Assembly (NCBI GenBank): GCA_910588105.1
Contig: CAJUQD010000005.1
Span: 1-64,000 of the forward strand
Length of the DNA: 64,000 bases
Direction of reading: 5' to 3'
DNA from: an uncultured Oscillospiraceae bacterium
GTDB lineage: Bacteria; Bacillota; Clostridia; Oscillospirales; Oscillospiraceae
Each line of letters begins with the position of its first letter. The first letter of the stretch is position 1. The notes beneath the pieces are model-generated. The model saw only the letters and a list, made by a program, of their open reading frames with translations. It was not told the DNA's origin and searched no databases. This document shows, in pieces, positions 58,846-64,000 of this stretch. The position numbers and the translations under genes were made by a program.

Positions 58846-60201
58846 ATGGTCAAACTTTGGCAAGGGGAATCCGCCCAGTGGCGGATGGAGTTGGAGCTTA
58901 ACGGGGAGGGCACGGCCCTGTCCCTGCGCATGAAGGAGGGGCGCGTGCTGTCCGTCTGCCTGGGCGGACAGCCCACTGAAAACACCCTCCGCCGCGCCGC
59001 CGCCAAGGCGGTAAAGGTCCTGCGGGAACTGGGGGCGGACAGCGCCGTGCTGGACGCCGCCCCGGCGGTCGAGGCGCTGGGGCCGGAGGGGGCCGCCGCC
59101 CTGGCACAGGGGGCGGAGCTGGCCTGCTACCGCCAGCCCAGCTGGAAGGAGGGGGAGGACAAGCCCTTTGCCCTCTACCTCACTGGGGCGGAGGGGCTGG
59201 AGGGCGCCCTGGCCCGGGCGGACGCGGTGACCCGGGCGGTGTGCTTCGCCCGGGATCTGGTGAACTGCCCCGCCAACCTGCTCACCCCAGAGGACATGGC
59301 CCGGCGGATGGCTCAAACCGCCGGGGGACTGGGCATAGAGGTAGAGATTCTGGACGGGACCCGCACCCGTGAGCTGGGCATGGGGGCCTACCACGCCGTG
59401 GCGGACAGCGCCGTCCATCCGCCCCGGCTCATCGTGCTGCGCTGGCGGGGCGGGAAAAAGGGTGCGCCCCCCATCGCCCTGGTGGGCAAGGGGGTGTGCT
59501 GCGACACCGGGGGCTACTGCCTTAAAACCGCCGCGGGCCTCAAGGGCACCCGGGGGGATATGGCCGGGGGCGCGGCGGTGTGCGGCGCGCTGCTGGCCCT
59601 GGCGGAGAACAACATCCCTGTGAACGCGGTGGCCGTCATCCCGGCGGTGGAAAACCGTCTGTCGGCGGACAGCTTCCTCCCCGGCGACGTGATCCGCTCC
59701 ATGTCGGGCAAGACCATCCAGGTGAACAACACCGACGCGGAGGGCCGCCTGATCCTGGCCGACGCCCTCACCTACGCCATCCGTCAGGAGGGCGCGGCGA
59801 AGATCGTGGACATCGCCACCCTCACCGGGGCGTGCGTGGCCACCCTGGGCTTCACCACCGCGGGGCTGCTCACCAATCACGAGGGGCTGTTCCTTGCCCT
59901 GATGAACGCCGCCAAGCGGGCCGGGGAACAGTACTGGCGCTTCCCCGATTTTCCCGAGTACCACAAGATGATCGAAAGCCCGGTGGCCGACCTGTGCAAC
60001 CAGTCCAGCGATGGTTGCGGGGCCATCACTGCGGGGCTGTTCGTGGGCGCGTTCGCGGAAAACCTTCCCTGGGTCCACCTGGATATTGCGGGCACCGCCT
60101 GGGTGGACCGCCCCCGCTGGGAGTACCAGACCGCCGGGGCCACCGGGGCGGGGGTGTCCACCCTGTACGAGCTGTGCCGGGGGCTGGCAGATGGGACGTG
60201 A
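58846..60201 (+). CDS. pepA: Leucyl aminopeptidase, M17 family
   Basis: The 451-residue protein has the M17 metal and active-site motifs: LVGKGVCCDTGGYCLKTAA, DMAGGAAVCGALLALAE and the signature NNTDAEGRLILADALTYA. N-terminal residues 1-150 form the usual alpha/beta domain. Of the metal ligands, the canonical lysine-aspartate pair is seen as GKGVCCDTGG, where the more common TFDSGG is varied. It starts behind GAGGAGGAG. The transglutaminase-like gene overlaps its last 11 bases. Confidence 0.9.
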   Translation: MVKLWQGESAQWRMELELNGEGTALSLRMKEGRVLSVCLGGQPTENTLRRAAAKAVKVLRELGADSAVLDAAPAVEALGPEGAAALAQGAELACYRQPSWKEGEDKPFALYLTGAEGLEGALARADAVTRAVCFARDLVNCPANLLTPEDMARRMAQTAGGLGIEVEILDGTRTRELGMGAYHAVADSAVHPPRLIVLRWRGGKKGAPPIALVGKGVCCDTGGYCLKTAAGLKGTRGDMAGGAAVCGALLALAENNIPVNAVAVIPAVENRLSADSFLPGDVIRSMSGKTIQVNNTDAEGRLILADALTYAIRQEGAAKIVDIATLTGACVATLGFTTAGLLTNHEGLFLALMNAAKRAGEQYWRFPDFPEYHKMIESPVADLCNQSSDGCGAITAGLFVGAFAENLPWVHLDIAGTAWVDRPRWEYQTAGATGAGVSTLYELCRGLADGT

Positions 60202-62611
60202 CCAATACTGGGCGGAGGAACTGGCTGCTCTGGGCGGGGAGCAGCGTCGGGCCATGGAATTTCTCCGAGACCACCTGCCATGCAGTGATCTGGACTGCTA
60301 CCCCTTCCCCTTCTTTCTGCGCTTTGCGGATCACGCCCTGGCCCTTCGGGACGAGGCCCCCTGGTGCGGGGAGCTGGAGTGGGAAATCTTCGCCCACTAC
60401 GTCCTCTTCCCCCGGGTGAACGACGAGGACCTGTCCTTTCATCGGGCGCTGTTCCACAGGGAGCTGTGGCCCCGTGTAAAGGATCTGGCCACTGCCGGGG
60501 AGCGGGTGCTGGAGGTCAACCGTTGGTGCTGTGAGCACGCCTCCTACCAGGCCCAGGACGAACGCACCGCCTCCCCGCTGACGGTGTACCGCTGCGGCAG
60601 CGGGCGGTGCGGGGAGGAGTCGGCCTTCCTGGTGTCCGCCCTGCGCAGCGTGGGCGTCGCCGCCCGGCAGGTATACGCCCCCCGCTGGGCCCACTGCGGC
60701 GACAACCACGCCTGGGTGGAAGCGCTGTGCGGTGGACGGTGGCGGTTTTTGGGGGCCTGTGAGCCGGAGCCGGTGCTGGACCGGGGCTGGTTCAACACCG
60801 CCGCCTCCCGGGCGGTGCTGGTGCACAGCCGCCTGTTCGGGGACGGCTCCTCCCCCCTCCACGGCGCGCCCCTGGGCCGGGACGGCGGGGTGGGCTGGTT
60901 TAATCAAACCCCCCGATACGCCAAAACCCGCCCCGTCGTCCTCCGGGCGCTGCTGGGCGGCAGGCCCGCCGCCGGGGCCCGGTTTGAAGTGCAGCTGCTC
61001 AACGATGGCTTCTTCCACACCATTGCCGCCCTCACCGCCGGGGAGGACGGCTGCGCCCAGGCAGAGCTGGGTCTGGGAACCATTCACGTGCTGGCCCGCC
61101 TGGACGGCCTTATGGCCGAGGGGGACTGCAATGGGAATTCCCTTGTGCTGGAGCTGGCCCCCCTCCCGGCGGGGGATACGGGCTGGAGGGACTTGACTGT
61201 ATACGCCCCGGAATCGGAGCCGTCCAAGGCCCTCCCCCTCGCCCCGGCCCAAAAGCGGCGGCGGGCAGAGGAGCTCTCCCAGTGCGCCGCCCTTCGGGAG
61301 CAGCGGCTGGCAGAGCAATACGATCCCGGCCAGGCCCTCCCCGGCCGGGAGGACCTGCTCCGGGGGGCGCGGGGGAATTTCAGCCAGATCGCCGACTTCC
61401 TCTCCCGGGACGGCGGCCCCCGCCGGGAGGCGCTGGCCCGCACCCTCTCTCCCAAGGACCTGCGGGACGCCTCCTCCGCCGTCTTGGAAGACCACCTTCA
61501 AAACCTCCCGCCCCAGCCCCCCGGCGTGCCTGAGGAGATCTACTGGCGGTATCTGGCCTGCCCCCGGGTGGCCCTGGAGCCGCTGACCCCCTGGCGGGGG
61601 GCATTACAAGGGCTGCTGCCCCCCCTGGGGGACGACCCCGCCGCCCTGGCCGCATGGCTGGAGGAGCGGGTGGGCTCCTATCCTCCCAGCGCCTCCTACC
61701 GCCTCCTGTACTGGCCGCCGGAGGCGGCGCTTCGGGCGGGGCGGTGCGATGACAAAAGCCGCCGGGTGCTGCTCATCGCCGCCCTGCGCGCCCTGGGCGT
61801 CCCCGCCCGGCTGCGCCCCTTGGACGGCGCGCCGGAGTTCTGGCGGGACGGCGCCTTCCGCCCCGTCCGCCCGGAGCGGACGGGGACGCTGCGCCTTACC
61901 TGTCCCGGCGCACCCCCCGCCTATGGGCAGGACTGGACCCTCTCCCGCTGGACGGGAAAGGGCTGGCAGGTGCTTTTCCTGCCCGGCGGGGGCTGGATAG
62001 AGGACACGCTCGCCGTCCAGCTCCCCGCAGGGCGTTACTGCCTTACCACCTCCACCCGCCTGCCCAACAGCAACCAGCTGGCCGCCCGGCGGGAGCTGGA
62101 CGTCCCTCCCGATGGCACGGCGGACGCCCAGCTGCGCCTGCGCCCCTTCGGTCTCAGCCAGGCGCTGACCCGCCTGCCCATGCCCCCCACCCCCGCCCTT
62201 AGCCCGGACGGCGGGCGGGTGGACGACATCTTCCGCCTCAACGGCCGCCCCACGCTGCTGGTGTGGGCGGAGGAGGGGGCTGAGCCAACCGAACACCTGC
62301 TGTCTGAGCTGGACGGCCAGCGTCCCGCCCTGAACGCCCTAGGGGTAAACATGCTGTTCCTTCTGCGCCGCTGGGAGGGGCTGGCCCAGCCCACCCTGGC
62401 CGGGGTTCTGGGCCTCTGGCCCTCCGCCCAGGTATTGCTGGACGACTGGGCCTACGACCTGGAGGACTTTGCCCGGCGGCTGGGCTGCGACCCGGATGCC
62501 CCGCCCCTGGCGGTGGTGTGTGACGGCGCGGGCCGGGCAGTCTATTCCGCCAGCGGCTACCGGGTGGGGGGCGGGGCTATGCTGGCCCAGGCCGCCGCCT
62601 GCCTGAAATGA
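60191..62611 (+). CDS. Large transglutaminase-like protein
   Basis: The 806-residue protein has a transglutaminase core with Cys140 in SGRCGEESAFLVSALRSVGV, His173 in GDNHAWVEALCG, and Glu191 (GACEPEP) where Asp is usual. A second similar segment occurs near residues 515-545 (GRCDDKSRRVLLIAALRALG, Cys519) but lacks the His. The last 130 residues may be a degenerate thioredoxin-like domain (RPTLLVWAEEG). No signal peptide is present. It starts inside pepA, so the two are coupled, and peptide handling is inferred. Confidence 0.82.
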   Translation: MGRDQYWAEELAALGGEQRRAMEFLRDHLPCSDLDCYPFPFFLRFADHALALRDEAPWCGELEWEIFAHYVLFPRVNDEDLSFHRALFHRELWPRVKDLATAGERVLEVNRWCCEHASYQAQDERTASPLTVYRCGSGRCGEESAFLVSALRSVGVAARQVYAPRWAHCGDNHAWVEALCGGRWRFLGACEPEPVLDRGWFNTAASRAVLVHSRLFGDGSSPLHGAPLGRDGGVGWFNQTPRYAKTRPVVLRALLGGRPAAGARFEVQLLNDGFFHTIAALTAGEDGCAQAELGLGTIHVLARLDGLMAEGDCNGNSLVLELAPLPAGDTGWRDLTVYAPESEPSKALPLAPAQKRRRAEELSQCAALREQRLAEQYDPGQALPGREDLLRGARGNFSQIADFLSRDGGPRREALARTLSPKDLRDASSAVLEDHLQNLPPQPPGVPEEIYWRYLACPRVALEPLTPWRGALQGLLPPLGDDPAALAAWLEERVGSYPPSASYRLLYWPPEAALRAGRCDDKSRRVLLIAALRALGVPARLRPLDGAPEFWRDGAFRPVRPERTGTLRLTCPGAPPAYGQDWTLSRWTGKGWQVLFLPGGGWIEDTLAVQLPAGRYCLTTSTRLPNSNQLAARRELDVPPDGTADAQLRLRPFGLSQALTRLPMPPTPALSPDGGRVDDIFRLNGRPTLLVWAEEGAEPTEHLLSELDGQRPALNALGVNMLFLLRRWEGLAQPTLAGVLGLWPSAQVLLDDWAYDLEDFARRLGCDPDAPPLAVVCDGAGRAVYSASGYRVGGGAMLAQAAACLK

Positions 62612-62612
62612 A

Positions 62613-62660
62613 CAGAGGGCCGGACGCTTTGCGTCCGGCCCTCTGCCGTGTCTTTTTTCA
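62613..62660 (+). terminator. Terminator after the transglutaminase-like gene
   Basis: A perfect 15 bp stem (CAGAGGGCCGGACGC with GCGTCCGGCCCTCTG) around TTT is followed, after eight bases, by a T6 run. Confidence 0.85.
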
Positions 62661-62983
62661 GGAAGGACTGATTAGGCGCCGTTTGAAAATTGGCGATATG
62701 CCCAGCGGCAAGGAATTTTTTCGCCGGGCAAGGCGATTTGGCGCAGAAATACTTTGTGTATTTCAAGGCAAAGCAACGCAGCTCGGCGGAAAAAGGCCCG
62801 CCGATTGGGCGTGTTGACAATTTTCAAACAAGCCCTAAATCGGCAAGAGCGATTTGCGAGAGATTTTGCACCAGAATGCGGCGCAATTTCGCAGGAATAA
62901 TTGTGTTTATTTCAAGAAACTGCAACAAAATTCTGGTGCAAAATATCTGCAAAGCGCCGAAGGTGCATTTAATCAGTGCTTCC
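62661..62983 (+). mobile_element. Palindromic repeat family H, split by copy D
   Basis: The ends GGAAGGACTGATTA and TAATCAGTGCTTCC are inverted repeats. The left arm is interrupted after its TA at 62674 by copy D and resumes at 62838. The interior carries the family core GCAGGAATAATTGTGTTTATTT. The right end abuts the stop codon of the surface-protein gene on the other strand. Confidence 0.85.
62673..62837 (+). mobile_element. TA-flanked palindromic repeat (MITE-like), copy D, nested in H
   Basis: This is a 165-base copy nearly identical to copies A and C. It lies exactly at the TA of GACTGATTAAATCG, a sequence seen uninterrupted at 38112, and the TA is duplicated on both sides. This is direct evidence of insertion with a TA target duplication. 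Confidence 0.95.
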
Positions 62984-64000
62984 TTAATGATACGCCCGGT
63001 ACAGGAAGGTAACGATCTCCCCCCGGGTACACGTCTTGTCCGGATTGAAGGTGGCGCCGGAGTCGCCGTTGGTCACCCCCCTGTCCACCGCCCAAGCCAC
63101 CGCCTTGGCATAGGCCTCCCCCGCCGGCACGTCGCCAAAGGCGCACGCCGGGGCGTCTGGCCTACCGAAGGCCGCCCAGATATAACCCACCGCGTCCGCC
63201 CTGGTACAGTGGGCGGCGGGATCAAAATCCTGGCCGATTATCCCCTTCTGAGCCGCCCAGCACACGGCCTGGGCGTAGAACTCTTCCCCGCTCAGGGGGA
63301 TGGGGGACCAGCCCTGACCTTCCGGCCTGCCCTCCGCCCGCCACAGAAAGGTGAGGATCTCGCCATGGGTACAAAGATCTGCCGGGGAGAAGGTGGTCTG
63401 GCCGGTGCCCTGGGTGATCCCATCCCCCACCGCCCATGCCACGGCCTCAGCGTAATAGGCATCCGAGTCCACGTCAGCAAAGCCTGTATTCACAACCGGG
63501 CGGGGGGCGGCGGGGTCGTACGTATAATCCTCCCCGTTCAGCGTCAGCCAACCGTCCGCAAACAGCCCCTGCTGATCCTGGCCATAGGCATATACCGCAC
63601 CGCACTCCGGCCTGCTCACCGTGTGCACCCGGCCGCCCTCCGCAACCGACGCACCAGCCAGGAACAGCTTGTCGGGCGCCCCCGCCGCGCCGTCGTCGCA
63701 GTTGGTCACGTCCGCCATGTAGTTCTGCCCGTCCTCCATGCGCACCACATTCCACATATGGCTGCCCCCGTCTATCGTGCCGGACACGGTGTAGCACGTC
63801 ACGTCCCCGTCGAACCGGGTCAGGTCGCACAAATATTGGAACGCCTTGGCATACCCCTCGCAGACCACGTTGGTGGACGGGTCGCCGTCAAACACATACA
63901 CCAGCTGCCAGGGGTCGCCATAGGGGACGCCGGCCTTGGCGGCGTCCGCGTCGTAGGACACCAGGGCGCAGATCTCCCTGCGGTAGGCCTCCAGCTTTTC
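62984..64000 (-). CDS. Transglutaminase-like surface protein with SLH repeats, N-terminus outside window
   Basis: The frame is open from the right edge and has about 338 codons. It contains a transglutaminase-like core with the Cys in STNVVCEGYAKAFQYL, the His in GGSHMWNVVRM and the Asp in MADVTNCDDG. Three SLH repeats follow (FADVDSDAYYAEAVAWAVGD and two similar units near AQAVCWAAQKGI and AKAVAWAVDRGV). SLH repeats bind cell-wall polymers, so the protein is exported. A signal peptide must lie beyond the window. Its stop touches repeat H. Confidence 0.88.
   Translation of the reverse strand, partial: EKLEAYRREICALVSYDADAAKAGVPYGDPWQLVYVFDGDPSTNVVCEGYAKAFQYLCDLTRFDGDVTCYTVSGTIDGGSHMWNVVRMEDGQNYMADVTNCDDGAAGAPDKLFLAGASVAEGGRVHTVSRPECGAVYAYGQDQQGLFADGWLTLNGEDYTYDPAAPRPVVNTGFADVDSDAYYAEAVAWAVGDGITQGTGQTTFSPADLCTHGEILTFLWRAEGRPEGQGWSPIPLSGEEFYAQAVCWAAQKGIIGQDFDPAAHCTRADAVGYIWAAFGRPDAPACAFGDVPAGEAYAKAVAWAVDRGVTNGDSGATFNPDKTCTRGEIVTFLYRAYH

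Noticed and set aside
62557..62820. Open frames running through the palindromic repeats (here on the reverse strand, and 15597-15866 forward)
   Set aside because: They are by-products of the repeat sequence, recur in each copy with different ends, lack ribosome sites and have no protein-like conservation beyond the DNA itself.
63478..63495. CCTGTATTCACAACC in the SLH protein gene resembles the end of repeat G
   Set aside because: It lies inside a conserved SLH coding region, has no partner arm nearby and is short enough to be chance.
1..64000. CRISPR arrays, tRNA and rRNA genes
   Set aside because: No regularly spaced identical repeats with unique spacers and no tRNA-like cloverleaf or rRNA sequence was noticed by eye. 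A weak tRNA could be missed.

Overview
The window looks like a chromosome segment from a high-GC anaerobic Clostridia, most likely a gut Oscillospiraceae of the Flavonifractor / Pseudoflavonifractor / Lawsonibacter type. This is inferred from rubrerythrin plus rubredoxin behind a Fur/PerR regulator, DegV, AsnA, a TndX-type serine recombinase, a spoIIID remnant and a LysM-GH18 spore-cortex-type hydrolase, all in GC-rich sequence with strong GGAGG ribosome sites. No rRNA, tRNA or CRISPR array was seen.

Layout. 1-500 is the end of an AraC-type regulator cut by the window edge. 560-4200 is a decayed integrative-element module: a secreted anchored protein, a VirB2/TrbC-like membrane protein, an ArpU/sigma-like HTH protein, and a winged-helix-like gene split by a small transposable repeat. 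4450-6660 is an AmmeMemoRadiSam locus in which proteins B and A are fused. 6670-9540 holds a Y-family polymerase, a YedK/HMCES protein, DUF5348 and a toxin-antitoxin pair. 9600-12420 is a graveyard of IS, spoIIID and transporter fragments next to an IS3-family element. 12500-24800 is housekeeping: phosphoglucomutase, M29 aminopeptidase, AsnA, SerC-SerA, a CadC-like metal-efflux operon, DegV and MarR. 24880-32340 carries an orphan sensor kinase, a PerR-rubrerythrin-rubredoxin operon, a glycolipid glycosyltransferase with a flippase-like protein, a phosphopantetheinyl transferase, TrmO and an HD protein. 32530-35740 has a cysteine desulfurase, a MATE pump and a Cys/His-rich repeat protein. 35790-38620 is a second mobile remnant with a serine recombinase and a broken IS630 transposase. 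38630-52340 contains the GH18 hydrolase, an RluA enzyme, a CopA/CsoR copper system, a two-component/ABC cluster with an embedded TfoX-C protein, and a second MATE pump. 52430-64000 has a heterodimeric ABC exporter behind a leader peptide and attenuator, CutC, an alpha-L-fucosidase, a leucyl aminopeptidase coupled to a large transglutaminase-like protein, and a transglutaminase/SLH surface protein cut by the right edge.

The most unusual theme is non-coding. A family of about 140-165 bp dyad-symmetric repeats occurs seven times in full or nearly full form, always in the same orientation. Two insertions prove a TA target duplication: one splits a gene that is restored exactly in frame by precise removal, and one sits inside another family member. 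A shared central hairpin is kept by compensating changes. Other structured elements are a 173 bp hairpin array flanked by a 49 bp perfect duplication of the serC end, a pair of covarying two-hairpin elements between genes of the cadmium operon, and the leader-peptide attenuator of the ABC exporter. Metal and stress control is legible from DNA: CsoR, CadC/ArsR, MarR and Fur-like operators lie on or beside good sigma-A promoters.
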